Assembly: GCA_049324435.1 (NCBI GenBank)
Contig: JBMOOQ010000001.1
Coordinates: 1-64,000 of the forward strand
Origin: Pseudorhodoplanes sp049324435
Lineage (GTDB): Bacteria; Pseudomonadota; Alphaproteobacteria; Rhizobiales; Xanthobacteraceae
Length of the DNA stretch: 64,000 nt
Reading direction: 5' to 3'
The notes below the pieces were generated by a model, which saw only the letters and a program-made list of their open reading frames with translations, made no database searches and was not told where the DNA came from. The translations under genes were made by a program, and so were the position numbers. Positions 9,026-17,074 of the stretch are shown piece after piece. Each line of letters starts with the position of its first letter. Position 1 is the stretch's first letter.

Positions 9026-9766
9026 TCAGGCGGCGCGCCGCTCGTCTGACTGCGCCGGCCCGACCGGATCGAACCAGCTGAAAAGCAAAAGACCGGCAAG
9101 AAATCCGCCGACATGCGCCTGCCAGGCGACAGGTTGCTCGTTACCGGTGAGGGACACCGATCCCAGTCCAAACAGCAGGTTGAGTCCGAACCAGACTGCC
9201 AGGAATGCCAGCACCCGCGGATCGCGGAACGAATCGGCAAGCGACAGGGCGGGGACGCGGTAGGATTGAGAGCCTCCGAATGTCAGGGGGCCGCCGCGCT
9301 GGAACGCAAAGCGCATCGCGCCCGACATCGCACCGGAGATTGCGCCTGACGCTCCTACCATCGGGACGATCTGTCCGAAATGCGTCACGAGATGGGTGAG
9401 CGCGCCGGCCGCTGCGGTGACGGCGAAGAACGCGAGAAAGCGCACGGTCCCGAACCGTCGCGCCAGCGGCGTGCCAAAGGCCAGCAGCCAGACCGAATTG
9501 AACAGAAGGTGCATCCAGTCGGCATGAAGCAGGGAATATGTGACGAAGGTCCAGATATCGGCACCAAGGCCGCCCGGCCACGCGGCATTGGCGAGAATAT
9601 TGGTATCGTAGCGCGCCGGAATGAACGCAAACAGCAGCAGCACTTCGATATCGGCATTCGGTGACAGAAAAGAACGGAGCGCGTGGATCAGAATCAATGC
9701 CGCCAGCGTTGCGACGAGCACGCCTGGGATATTGAAGACCGGTTCGCGAGCGGCTGAGGGGTACAT
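9026..9766 (-). CDS. Rhomboid family intramembrane serine protease
   Basis: Integral membrane protease of 246 residues with about six hydrophobic segments. The catalytic dyad is visible as Ser140 in VGASGAISG and His218 in AHVGGFLAG. HADWMHLLFN (81-90) carries the conserved His86/Asn90 of the oxyanion region. It would cleave transmembrane helices of unknown partner proteins. The gene is transcribed away from a 391-base intergenic region rich in hairpins, which includes a terminator-like structure on its own strand. Confidence 0.93.
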   Translation of the reverse strand: MYPSAAREPVFNIPGVLVATLAALILIHALRSFLSPNADIEVLLLFAFIPARYDTNILANAAWPGGLGADIWTFVTYSLLHADWMHLLFNSVWLLAFGTPLARRFGTVRFLAFFAVTAAAGALTHLVTHFGQIVPMVGASGAISGAMSGAMRFAFQRGGPLTFGGSQSYRVPALSLADSFRDPRVLAFLAVWFGLNLLFGLGSVSLTGNEQPVAWQAHVGGFLAGLLLFSWFDPVGPAQSDERRAA

Positions 9767-9857
9767 GGCGGGGTTCCGGCGCCCTTGGTCGCCCGGCCGC
9801 CCCGCAACTGCAAGTCAAATCGGATCCCCGGCGGCAAAACGCGCGGATCCGTCACCG

Positions 9858-9895
9858 AAAAGACGATGGGGAGAGCGTTTCGGCTCTCCCCATCG
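9858..9895 (-). terminator. Terminator-like hairpin facing the rhomboid gene
   Basis: CGATGGGGAGAG (9864-9875) pairs perfectly with CTCTCCCCATCG (9884-9895) around an eight-base loop. On the minus strand it is followed by TCTTTT, as in an intrinsic terminator. No gene ends here: it sits upstream of the rhomboid start. It must therefore end a non-coding transcript or act as a leader attenuator. Confidence 0.6.
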
Positions 9896-10005
9896 CTGTC
9901 CCGACGCAGACGCGCTTGGAGCGCGGCCACGTCCCCGATATCCAACGTTCCGCAGGCGTCGCCTGCTCTCCGGTGCAGCCGTTACCCTAACGGTGCACGA
10001 GCGCC
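9858..10005 (-). ncRNA. Candidate structured non-coding RNA or 5' leader
   Basis: On the minus strand a weak promoter-like pair (TTGGCA at 10006-10011, TAGGGT at 9984-9989, 16-base spacer) precedes successive hairpins and the terminator-like hairpin at 9864-9895. The outermost hairpin (9973-9998) overlaps the putative promoter, so the true 5' end is uncertain. I do not recognise a known RNA family. It could be a small RNA of roughly 120 bases or an attenuating leader of the rhomboid mRNA. Confidence 0.35.
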
Positions 10006-10157
10006 TGCCAAGGACAACCCTTCGTTAACGATAACGGCCGGCCGGGCCGCTTGGGCACGGGTTCTGCAACCTCCCCTGCCAAACGGATCATGGCGGCCTG
10101 AATTGTCCCGCTTCGGAACACGCGGCCGCCAATCTTGGTACGGATGGCACAACGGCG

Positions 10158-10757
10158 ATGAAGCAACGCCTGACCCGCACCCTGTTTGCGTACTGGGACA
10201 CGGTGCGTGGCGAACGTTCAGCGCCGGACCGAACCGATATCGATGCCGGCGCCATCCGCTCGTGTCTCGCGAACACCTTCATCCTCGCATTCGACCCGCA
10301 GCAGGGTCATCCATTCAGGCTGGCGGGGACCTCGCTGTGCGACATGTTCGGTCTGAAACTGACCCGCAAGTCCTTCACCGAGCTGTGGACCGTCGATGAA
10401 CGGCCCGCATTGTCCGATCTACTCCGGACCGTCGCGCAGGAGCGGGTCGGCGTAGTGGCCGGCGTCGCCGGGAGAAACGCCGCGGATCAGACCGCGAACC
10501 TTGAGATGATCCTGCTGCCGTTGGCCAGCGGGGATCTCGGCATCGGTCGAATCCTCGGCGCGCTCACCCCCGTGTCGACGCCATACTGGCTTGGAACGGC
10601 GTCTCTTGAGACGCTTCGCCTCGGTGCCCCGCGATTCACGGAACCGCAAGGCAATGATCGGCTCGCATCGGACCGGCGAATGTTGCAGGGCCCAGGTTTC
10701 GCCGTCTATCCGGCCGCCGGGAATTTCACGAACTCATTACGGCTAACCCGCCGTTAA
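10158..10757 (+). CDS. PAS domain-containing protein (PAS_5 family)
   Basis: Cytoplasmic protein of 199 residues resembling the PAS_5 (formerly DUF1457) family common in alphaproteobacteria. The family signature is visible near the start (LFAYWDTVRGERSAPDRTDID) followed by a PAS-like core with PFRLAGTSLCDMFG and SFTELW. There is no output domain. It stands directly before a tandem PilZ gene, and members of this family frequently neighbour PilZ genes. The ligand and partner are unknown. Confidence 0.82.
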   Translation: MKQRLTRTLFAYWDTVRGERSAPDRTDIDAGAIRSCLANTFILAFDPQQGHPFRLAGTSLCDMFGLKLTRKSFTELWTVDERPALSDLLRTVAQERVGVVAGVAGRNAADQTANLEMILLPLASGDLGIGRILGALTPVSTPYWLGTASLETLRLGAPRFTEPQGNDRLASDRRMLQGPGFAVYPAAGNFTNSLRLTRR

Positions 10758-10823
10758 CGCCGCTTGAATAGCTTTTAACCGCCGCGTGCAACGCGCACGG
10801 CTGGACAGGCTTATCATTGCGTC

Positions 10824-11456
10824 ATGGCAGCTCTTTTTGGCAATCTGGCTCAGGCGAATGCCCGCGTTCTTCCCCATGCCGAAGAACGCCGCCGCTTCCA
10901 GCGCGTGAAGGTCAATCTGCTTGGCCGTTACATGCTCGCCGATCGACGTGAATATCCCTGCCAGGTGGTCAACATGTCGCCCGGCGGCATGGCGGTGTTC
11001 GCTCCGGTGTTTCCCAATACCGGTGAGCGCGTCATCGCCTATATCGACCATGTCGGCCGACTTGAGGGCGTGTGCACCCGGCTTTTCGATAACGGGTTCG
11101 CGACCACCATCGCGGCCACTGCCCGTAAGCGCGACAAGCTGGCGGCTCAACTCACCTGGCTCGCCAACCGCCATCTCCTGGCATCGCCCGAAGACCGCCG
11201 TCACGGCCGCTTCGCCCCGCGCAATCCGATGACGATGCTGATCCTTCAAAATGGCGCTCAAATCGGGTGCCGGCTGATCGACGTATCGTTGTCCGGAGCC
11301 GCGGTTGCGACCGACCAGCGGCCACCGCTCGGAGCCCTCGTCACCATCGGACGCGTGCAGGGCCGCGTCGTCCGCCACCTCGACGAAGGCTTCGCCGTCG
11401 AGTTCCTCCGGCTGCAGCACCCGGACTTCCTCGAAGAGAGCGTCACCGCCGGGTAA
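10824..11456 (+). CDS. Tandem PilZ domain protein
   Basis: Predicted cyclic di-GMP receptor of 210 residues. The first PilZ domain has RRFQR (23-27, the RxxxR motif) and NMSPGG (50-55, the (D/N)xSxxG motif). A second PilZ-like domain follows with RFAPR near 130 and DVSLSG near 152, both motifs again present. Two intact binding sites in one protein are less common than one. No membrane segment is seen. It lies 66 bases after the PAS_5 gene and may be co-transcribed with it. Confidence 0.87.
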   Translation: MAALFGNLAQANARVLPHAEERRRFQRVKVNLLGRYMLADRREYPCQVVNMSPGGMAVFAPVFPNTGERVIAYIDHVGRLEGVCTRLFDNGFATTIAATARKRDKLAAQLTWLANRHLLASPEDRRHGRFAPRNPMTMLILQNGAQIGCRLIDVSLSGAAVATDQRPPLGALVTIGRVQGRVVRHLDEGFAVEFLRLQHPDFLEESVTAG

Positions 11457-11789
11457 ACGCCGGAACGGCCGAACCGGTCTGGATTCCAGCGGCTCACGCG
11501 CCTTTCACCGCATCCTTCGCAAGCTTTTCGCCGCATCTCTCCGCGCGTCCCCGCCTGGACGCCGCACATGCGACGCGACCAAACCCTTCCGGATCAGAAA
11601 CTTGGCGGACAATCGAGCGCATTTTCATCAAATGCGGATCGATTCAATTTTAATCGAATTCGCTTCGAATGAGATTTGCATTCGTCGCGTTGTTTAGTCG
11701 CTTTCGCTTCAAAGGCGAATGCGCGACTTAGCGGCACAACAAAAGCTTTGTGCGAAGTGTGACCCAACGATAAGGGAAGGGGTCACGCG
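11457..11789. other. AT-richer intergenic region upstream of the BTLCP gene
   Basis: No convincing gene is present. The centre (about 11620-11700) is clearly AT-richer than its surroundings and holds a small palindrome ATTCG-CTT-CGAAT (11658-11670). A two-part hairpin at 11696-11728 pairs AGTCGC with GCGACT and TTCGC with GCGAA. These are likely promoter and leader elements of the following protease gene, but no regulator can be named. Confidence 0.5.
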
Positions 11790-12416
11790 GTGCAACGAGT
11801 TCTGCGCAACATACGCGAAGGCGTGCGGATTGCAGCGGCAGGCTGCATCATCGCATTCGGAAGCGCGGCTGCTGCAGGTCCGCGTCCGCTCTTCGTATCG
11901 ACCGGAGATTCATCGCGGCCTCCGATCGGATGGATTGAATTCTGTGCTGACAATCCGCGCGAATGCAACACAGCGCCGTCCGCGCCGCGCGACGTCGTGC
12001 TGACCACAAAGGCGTGGAAAGATCTTGTCCGCGTCAACAAATGGGTCAACGAGACAATCAAGCCGATCACCGACCTCGACCAATGGGGCGTCGTCGAGAA
12101 ATGGTCGTATCCCGACACCGGGCGCGGCGACTGCGAGGACTATGTGCTGCTGAAGCGCCGCCTGCTGATGCAGGCCGGCTGGCCGCGCGAGGCTCTGCTG
12201 ATCACTGTGGTGCGCGAACGCAACGGCGACGGTCATGCCGTGCTTACCGTGAAGACCGACAAGGGCGAGTTCATTCTCGACAACCAGCACCCCGACATTC
12301 TGCTCTGGTCGGACACCAATTATCGCTTCGTCAAGCGCCAGTCCCAGCACGATCAGAATGTCTGGATCTCGCTCGGCGATCCGCGCCCGACAATTTCGAC
12401 AGCCACATCACGCTAG
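11790..12416 (+). CDS. Transglutaminase-like cysteine protease (BTLCP, LapG-like)
   Basis: Periplasmic cysteine protease of 208 residues from the bacterial transglutaminase-like family that includes LapG. An N-terminal signal peptide spans about 1-29. The triad is complete: Cys115 in RGDCEDY, His149 in DGHAV and Asp164 in ILDNQ. LapG cuts surface adhesins when its inner-membrane inhibitor LapD is not bound to cyclic di-GMP; no LapD-like gene is adjacent here. Translation starts at GTG 11790 behind GGGAAGGGG. It is flanked by PilZ genes and followed by a strong terminator. Confidence 0.9.
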   Translation: MQRVLRNIREGVRIAAAGCIIAFGSAAAAGPRPLFVSTGDSSRPPIGWIEFCADNPRECNTAPSAPRDVVLTTKAWKDLVRVNKWVNETIKPITDLDQWGVVEKWSYPDTGRGDCEDYVLLKRRLLMQAGWPREALLITVVRERNGDGHAVLTVKTDKGEFILDNQHPDILLWSDTNYRFVKRQSQHDQNVWISLGDPRPTISTATSR

Positions 12417-12495
12417 CCGCGAAGGACTACTGAGACACAAGGAAACGCGATCCCGGTCACGTCCCCACCCCTCCCCGTCCCCGACCGGGCTCGTG

Positions 12496-12536
12496 GCGGC
12501 CGGCTCTCCCCCCAAGAGCCGGCCGCACCCATTTTT
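12496..12536 (+). terminator. Intrinsic terminator after the BTLCP gene
   Basis: GCGGCCGGCTCT (12496-12507) pairs perfectly with AGAGCCGGCCGC (12515-12526), a 12-bp stem with a seven-base loop, followed after five bases by TTTTT (12532-12536). It ends transcription from the cysteine protease gene. Confidence 0.85.
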
Positions 12537-12597
12537 GACGGCACCGCACGCCCAAATTGCTGCTAGAAAAGGCCATCTCAACCGGACCGGCTTGACG

Positions 12598-12879
12598 ATG
12601 GGCACACCTGTTGAATTCGAAGGTCAGAACTTCGTGCTGCGGCCGCCGACCAATGCCGAGAATATTTTGCCGCTGCCGGTCTTCCGCAACGGAAAATGCT
12701 GTGTGTCGTGCTGGGAGCTGAGCGACAGCGAGATCGACGAGATCGTCAGAAGCCGGCGCGTTTACGTGACGGTTTTTCTGGGAGACACACAGCCGCCCGT
12801 CTATGTCGGAAGCGAGGCAGACGTCCGCGGATTTATTGCAGATTATGGCGTGTGGAAACGCGACCGGCAGGAGGGATAA
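12598..12879 (+). CDS. Conserved hypothetical protein
   Basis: Cytoplasmic protein of 93 residues with no recognisable domain. It contains a Cys-rich patch (GKCCVSCWELS, about 33-43), then an acidic helix and two beta segments with VYVTVFLGD and PPVYVGSEADV. The frame is open further upstream, but the ATG at 12598 follows the terminator and is the first sensible start. It is separated from its neighbours by non-coding DNA and is probably a monocistronic gene. Function unknown. Confidence 0.6.
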   Translation: MGTPVEFEGQNFVLRPPTNAENILPLPVFRNGKCCVSCWELSDSEIDEIVRSRRVYVTVFLGDTQPPVYVGSEADVRGFIADYGVWKRDRQEG

Positions 12880-12922
12880 GCAGGATACGCGCTCGATGAT
12901 GGCCCCCTTCGATCGCGGGCCG

Positions 12923-13180
12923 TCAGCAGCCGGTAACGAATTGCACTCCTACACGATATGCGGACTGCCACACCAGCCGGCATGACCGCCGCGCAGTACC
13001 CGGCTCGATGTCGAGCGAGAATTCATTCGGCAGGGCCGTCTGCCTCTGAACGAAGACTAGGCAGGCACCGCCGCGGGATATGTTGCGCACCGAGCATTCG
13101 ATTGCGCGGCCTGCACTGGCACCCACTGCTGCCGCATCGTAGGTAATTTGCACGCGTTCGGTCTTTCGCCGTTCGGTCAT
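12923..13180 (-). CDS. Single PilZ domain protein
   Basis: Stand-alone PilZ domain of 85 residues, the minimal cyclic di-GMP adaptor. RKTER (5-9) supplies RxxxR and NISRGG (about 33-38) supplies (D/N)xSxxG, so ligand binding is expected. The rest is a six-strand barrel ending RVGVQFVTGC. It lies opposite to the LapG-like protease and the tandem PilZ gene, 1.5 kb from the latter. No output partner can be identified. Confidence 0.88.
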   Translation of the reverse strand: MTERRKTERVQITYDAAAVGASAGRAIECSVRNISRGGACLVFVQRQTALPNEFSLDIEPGTARRSCRLVWQSAYRVGVQFVTGC

Positions 13181-13412
13181 GTTCGCGCCTCAACTGTTTG
13201 CGCGCACGCTAAACCGATCGCTCTAATTCGAAATAAATTGCATCGTCCAAACAGGCATGGACGGATTCACATTTCATTAAGGCTGAGTCTCGAGCGCAAC
13301 CCTGCGCCGAGCCGGGCGCATCACATGCAATTGTCTTTGCCAGACGCCGACTGCGTACAGCCGCGATCGGCCGCAGCAATATCGATGCACGCTTCGGGCG
13401 GTACGGTCGGCC

Positions 13413-13943
13413 TCATCCGATCCGCTTCAACCCTCTGGCATAATCGCGCGAGCGGCGGACATAGATATCGGCGCCGGCCCGTATCTGTGCGATCGCCTTA
13501 TCGTCGAGATTGCGGATGACTCGCGCAGGCGAGCCCACAATCAACGAATTGTCCGGGAACGATTTGCCTTCGGTGACGAGCGCGCCCGCGCCGACCAGCG
13601 AATTGTTGCCAATGCGCGCGCCGTTCAGAACGATGGCACCCATGCCGATCAGGCTGTTGTTGCCGATCGTGCAGCCATGGAGCATGACCTTATGGCCGAT
13701 CACGCAGTCCTCGCCGATGGTCAGCGGGAAGCCCGGATCGGTGTGCAGGGTCGCATTGTCCTGGATTTGCGAGCGGACCCCGAGCTCGATCCATTCATTG
13801 TCGCCGCGCAGCACCGCGCCGAACCAGACACTCGCATCGGTCTTCAGACGCACCTTGCCGATCAGTACCGCTGTTTCTGCGACCCAGTATCTGTTGTCGG
13901 CGGGAAATTCCGGGGCCTGCCCGTCAAGCTCGTAGATCGGCAT
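13413..13943 (-). CDS. Gamma carbonic anhydrase family protein
   Basis: Left-handed beta-helix protein of 176 residues built from hexapeptide repeats such as IGKVRL, IGEDCVIG, IGNNSLIG and IGMGAIVLNG. The conserved metal-binding histidine region is seen in NATLHTD and IGHKVMLHGC. The family includes gamma carbonic anhydrases and related trimeric metal proteins (PaaY/YrdA type); catalytic activity is not certain. The ATG at 13943 matches the usual start (MPIYELDG) and replaces a longer frame to 14036. Confidence 0.9.
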   Translation of the reverse strand: MPIYELDGQAPEFPADNRYWVAETAVLIGKVRLKTDASVWFGAVLRGDNEWIELGVRSQIQDNATLHTDPGFPLTIGEDCVIGHKVMLHGCTIGNNSLIGMGAIVLNGARIGNNSLVGAGALVTEGKSFPDNSLIVGSPARVIRNLDDKAIAQIRAGADIYVRRSRDYARGLKRIG

Positions 13944-13972
13944 GGTCGCACTTCCGAAAAAGTAAGGGGCGC

Positions 13973-14317
13973 TCAGATCATTCCGAGCGCAGCGACCGCT
14001 ACCATAACGAATTTTCCGGACAACAGGCTCCAGCATCCGGCGACCACGGTCGAAATCATGGCAGGGAAGAAATTTTCAGACCCTGGCCGGCGCATCGTGA
14101 TCGCGTCGCGGATGATGATGAAGGGTGCGGCAAAGACGAGAAAAGGCACATGCGCCGCGGCGACGGCACCGGTCCCGTCCCCAAAGATGTTGAAGGATGC
14201 GGGCCGCGCGGTCAGGAGCTGATAACCGGTTGCAAGCGCGCCGGCGACGGAGAATCCCAGCATCAGAACATAGAGAGAATGCAGCGACCCCGCAGACACG
14301 ATTTCGGCTCCCGGCAT
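13973..14317 (-). CDS. Small integral membrane protein
   Basis: Protein of 114 residues with about three hydrophobic segments (roughly 12-32, 53-72 and 85-110) and a short charged loop RDAITMRRPGS. No enzymatic motif or known domain is evident. It is transcribed in the same direction as, and 29 bases upstream of, the gamma carbonic anhydrase-like gene, suggesting a two-gene operon. Function unknown. Confidence 0.65.
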   Translation of the reverse strand: MPGAEIVSAGSLHSLYVLMLGFSVAGALATGYQLLTARPASFNIFGDGTGAVAAAHVPFLVFAAPFIIIRDAITMRRPGSENFFPAMISTVVAGCWSLLSGKFVMVAVAALGMI

Positions 14318-14467
14318 TTCCTGAACGAACCATGTGCCAAAGCGTGCCCGCCGGCACCAGCGTTTCGTTAATAATTGGTAAACGCAGGTAAATTCTTATC
14401 GCGCGGTCTGCGAGAGCGGTGCGCCTATACTCAAAGCGATTCGCGAGCGGCCGCCCGGAGACCCGTT

Positions 14468-15217
14468 ATGGCCATGACGCATACGCACCAGACGCCCTAC
14501 CCGCAGACACTCAAGCAGAAAGCCAAAAAGCGGCACCGCCGTCCTCGCGGCTTGCTGTGGCTGCCGATCGCCATTTTCGCAGCGGGCGTTACCACGGCGG
14601 CAGCCTGGGTGACCTACACCCTATGGCCGCGATGGCCCGCTGCGGATATGGCCGTTGACGCTCCGTCGATCCCGATCACAGTGAACGGCGTCAATTTCAA
14701 TATTCCCCCCGCGGCAATCCGCAACAAGGTGCAGCGCAGGCCGGGAACGCAGGAGCGCGTCGACCTCGTGTTCCTCTGGCCGTCCCTGACGCCGCCCGAT
14801 CCGGCGATCAAGGCGAACCCTGCTCTGTCGCCGCAATCGATCGACAGAGTGTTCGTTACCATTGCCTCGTTCGGAAACACTCTGCCGCCGGTCGAGCGGT
14901 TCAATACCATCTATCCGCGCTATCTTGAAACGAGCATCGCCAGCACACCCGACGGGCTCACATTACGGCCATTCCGCGACGACTCGCCGTACAAGGGCGA
15001 GGACATCATCTTCAGCGACCGCAATCCGGGACGCTTCATGGTCCGCTGCACACGCGACGGCACCAATAGTGCGGCGATCGGCATGTGCCTGTTCGAGCGG
15101 CGCGTCGATCAGGCCGACGTCACGGTTCGGTTTCCCCGCGCATGGCTAACAGATTGGCCTGCTGTGTCGGAGGGCATGGAGAAGCTGATAAAGCAGATCA
15201 GAAGCGTGCCGCGCTAA
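14468..15217 (+). CDS. Membrane-anchored hypothetical protein
   Basis: Protein of 249 residues with a basic cytoplasmic tail (about 1-28, KKRHRRPRG), one transmembrane helix (about 30-52), and a periplasmic remainder with no recognised enzyme motif. Segments such as VDLVFLWPSLTPPD and RFMVRCTRD look like a compact beta-rich domain. The start at 14468 is chosen because it directly precedes the basic anchor; the frame is open to 14375. Convergent with the SGNH gene. Function unknown. Confidence 0.7.
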   Translation: MAMTHTHQTPYPQTLKQKAKKRHRRPRGLLWLPIAIFAAGVTTAAAWVTYTLWPRWPAADMAVDAPSIPITVNGVNFNIPPAAIRNKVQRRPGTQERVDLVFLWPSLTPPDPAIKANPALSPQSIDRVFVTIASFGNTLPPVERFNTIYPRYLETSIASTPDGLTLRPFRDDSPYKGEDIIFSDRNPGRFMVRCTRDGTNSAAIGMCLFERRVDQADVTVRFPRAWLTDWPAVSEGMEKLIKQIRSVPR

Positions 15218-15241
15218 GCCACAATGCAATTAACCTCCGCC

Positions 15242-16324
15242 CTACGGCACCAGCTTATTCTCTATCAGCCATTTTGCGACCGCTTTTCCTATGACAGCGT
15301 TCCCTTCGCGCGAGAGGTGGCCGTTGCCGGTATAGCGTTTCACACGCTGGTCCCAATGAAGAAGATACATGCGGCTTTCCGGATCTGGCATCCCCCGCAG
15401 CTCAGGTGTTAGATCGAGAAAAGGCACTCCGTTCGCATTGGCGGCACGGGCGACCACAGGTTGTGCTAGCGATGTGCCGCGACTGAACGCTTCTGATGGT
15501 GGAATGAACACTACCCCAAAAGGAATTGATTGATTTTTCAGCAGGGTTGCGAGTTCTCGAAACAACGCTTCGTAGCGCGCAGCAAATTGGTCGAAGGCTT
15601 CGGGTTTTGTTTCGGGAGCCGAAACTTGTCTTTCACCACGATTTATGTCGACACCGGAGTTCTTCCTGTCGATCGAGTCGCGCACGCGCTGAGCTACGGC
15701 CACGAGCGCGGACGAGCGTCCGAGCGTTTTGATCGCGGTCTGTATCGAGGTAAAGCTGCTGTCCTTCGGACGCATCGGCGTGGCCTCGCGCCGGAGATCC
15801 ATGATGTCGTTCTCGAACGCGGCCAGCAGTACCAGTTTCGGCTGGAAGCGAACGCCCTTCTCTTTCATATAAGCCAACTCGTCGGCAATCGAATATCCGG
15901 AGATGCCGGCGTTGAAGACCTGCACCTTGTCGGCGTCGCCGTAATGCCGGCGAAGCGCAACCTCCGTCCAGAATGGCCAGGTGTCGTCGTTAGCGAGATA
16001 CGGCCCGAATGTCTGGGAATCGCCGAGCGCGAGAATGCGGAAGGCCTTGTCGGACGGCTCTTCCGTGTTGCGCAGGCCGACGCTGTTGGTCTGCACGCGA
16101 TAGGGCCGATGAAACCAGATGACCCAGTGCCCATCCTGCGATGGCACGAGATCGCCATAGCCCGAGGACGAGTGGTAATAGCGCGATTGCCCGAGCCGGT
16201 CTCCGGTGACCCCATCCCGGGATGACAATTGCCAGTCGTAAATGCGCGCCGCGAGCTCGGCTCCGATCAGGGTCAGCGCCGCAATTCCGGCGTAAACGGC
16301 GACGGTCGATAGCTTCGATTTCAT
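15242..16324 (-). CDS. SGNH/GDSL hydrolase family protein, membrane-anchored
   Basis: Protein of 360 residues with an uncleaved-looking N-terminal anchor (about 7-26) and a periplasmic SGNH fold. Block I is GDSQT with Ser103, a Gly in NAGISGYS near 140 gives block II, and Asn in FENDIMD near 172 gives block III. The final His336 is in NGHLSREG. The Asp that normally sits just before this His is replaced by Asn/Gly here, so activity may differ or use another acid. It diverges from an SxtJ / DUF5989 / carbamoyltransferase group, consistent with glycan or lipid-linked modification. Confidence 0.8.
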   Translation of the reverse strand: MKSKLSTVAVYAGIAALTLIGAELAARIYDWQLSSRDGVTGDRLGQSRYYHSSSGYGDLVPSQDGHWVIWFHRPYRVQTNSVGLRNTEEPSDKAFRILALGDSQTFGPYLANDDTWPFWTEVALRRHYGDADKVQVFNAGISGYSIADELAYMKEKGVRFQPKLVLLAAFENDIMDLRREATPMRPKDSSFTSIQTAIKTLGRSSALVAVAQRVRDSIDRKNSGVDINRGERQVSAPETKPEAFDQFAARYEALFRELATLLKNQSIPFGVVFIPPSEAFSRGTSLAQPVVARAANANGVPFLDLTPELRGMPDPESRMYLLHWDQRVKRYTGNGHLSREGNAVIGKAVAKWLIENKLVP

Positions 16325-16457
16325 GCGTCCCCTGCGGAAATAAGACCCTGCCGGTCGGCCCCGCGCTGGTATATAGACGCTCGCTGATAGGATCGATACA
16401 GACTATTTTGAGCCCGGGCCATGGCCTGAGGGCCTCAGACCGTCAACGGAGATGAGC

Positions 16458-16880
16458 ATGTCGGGCGAAGCGCCCGTAAGTTACGGTCGCGATGTGGCGA
16501 TGGACTCCGAGCGTTCGTTCGGACTTGTTTTCGCCTGCGTGTTCGCACTGATCGGCTTCGTGCCGTGGCTGCTCGGCCATGGGTGGCGGCCCTGGGCGTT
16601 GATCGTCGCCGCGATCTTCCTTGCGGTTGCGCTGGTATTCCCGCGCCTGCTGAGGCCGCTGAATTTCATCTGGTTCAAGCTGGGCCTCGCCCTGCACCAC
16701 ATCGTCAATCCGGTGATCATGGCGCTGATCTTCTTCGGGGCCGTCCTGCCGACCGGCCTGATGGTGCGCCTCTTCGGCAAGGATCTGCTGCGCCTCAAGC
16801 GCGATCCGCACGCGAAGAGCTACTGGATCGAGCGCGTCCCTCCCGGCCCGGATGCACAATCGATGACCCGCCAGTTCTAG
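16458..16880 (+). CDS. SxtJ family membrane protein
   Basis: Integral membrane protein of about 140 residues with three to four hydrophobic segments. DSERSFGLVFACVFALIGF and RLFGKDLLRLKRDP match the SxtJ family. Members occur next to SxtI-type carbamoyltransferases and DUF5989 proteins in polysaccharide and natural-product loci. GGAG (16448-16451) suits the ATG at 16458 better than the one at 16452. The next gene follows 11 bases later. Confidence 0.85.
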   Translation: MSGEAPVSYGRDVAMDSERSFGLVFACVFALIGFVPWLLGHGWRPWALIVAAIFLAVALVFPRLLRPLNFIWFKLGLALHHIVNPVIMALIFFGAVLPTGLMVRLFGKDLLRLKRDPHAKSYWIERVPPGPDAQSMTRQF

Positions 16881-16891
16881 GACTCGTAATC

Positions 16892-17041
16892 ATGTCGTTC
16901 TTGGCCGAATTCTGGGAATTCATGCGCGCGCGCAAGAAGTTCTGGCTGTTTCCGCTGGTGTTGCTGACGCTCGTCTTCGGCGGCCTTGTGGTTTTGACCA
17001 AAGGGTCCGCAATCGCGCCCTTCATCTACACGCTGTTCTGA
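16892..17041 (+). CDS. DUF5989 family small membrane protein
   Basis: Protein of 49 residues with a short amphipathic start (MSFLAEFWEFMRARKKFW) and one transmembrane helix (about 19-43). This is the standard architecture of DUF5989, which sits between SxtJ and carbamoyltransferase genes. It starts 11 bases after the SxtJ stop and ends 33 bases before the carbamoyltransferase start. The three genes form one operon. It may anchor or assist the carbamoyltransferase at the membrane (inference). Confidence 0.85.
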   Translation: MSFLAEFWEFMRARKKFWLFPLVLLTLVFGGLVVLTKGSAIAPFIYTLF

Positions 17042-17074
17042 GAATCCAGCGGATCGGACCGGCAAGCTGACGCG

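Larger units (their letters stand above)
9767..10157. other. Hairpin-rich intergenic region between divergent genes
   Basis: The 391 bases separate the rhomboid gene (minus) from the PAS_5 gene (plus). Four perfect or near-perfect hairpins lie in a row: 9864-9895 (12-bp stem), 9911-9925 (5 bp), 9952-9966 (6 bp) and 9973-9998 (10 bp with one bulge). The frames that cross it do not look like proteins. See the ncRNA candidate and the terminator-like hairpin. Confidence 0.7.

Noticed and set aside
9785..10399. Plus-strand frame of 204 codons across the hairpin region
   Set aside because: Crosses stable hairpins and overlaps the PAS_5 gene in another frame; no protein character.
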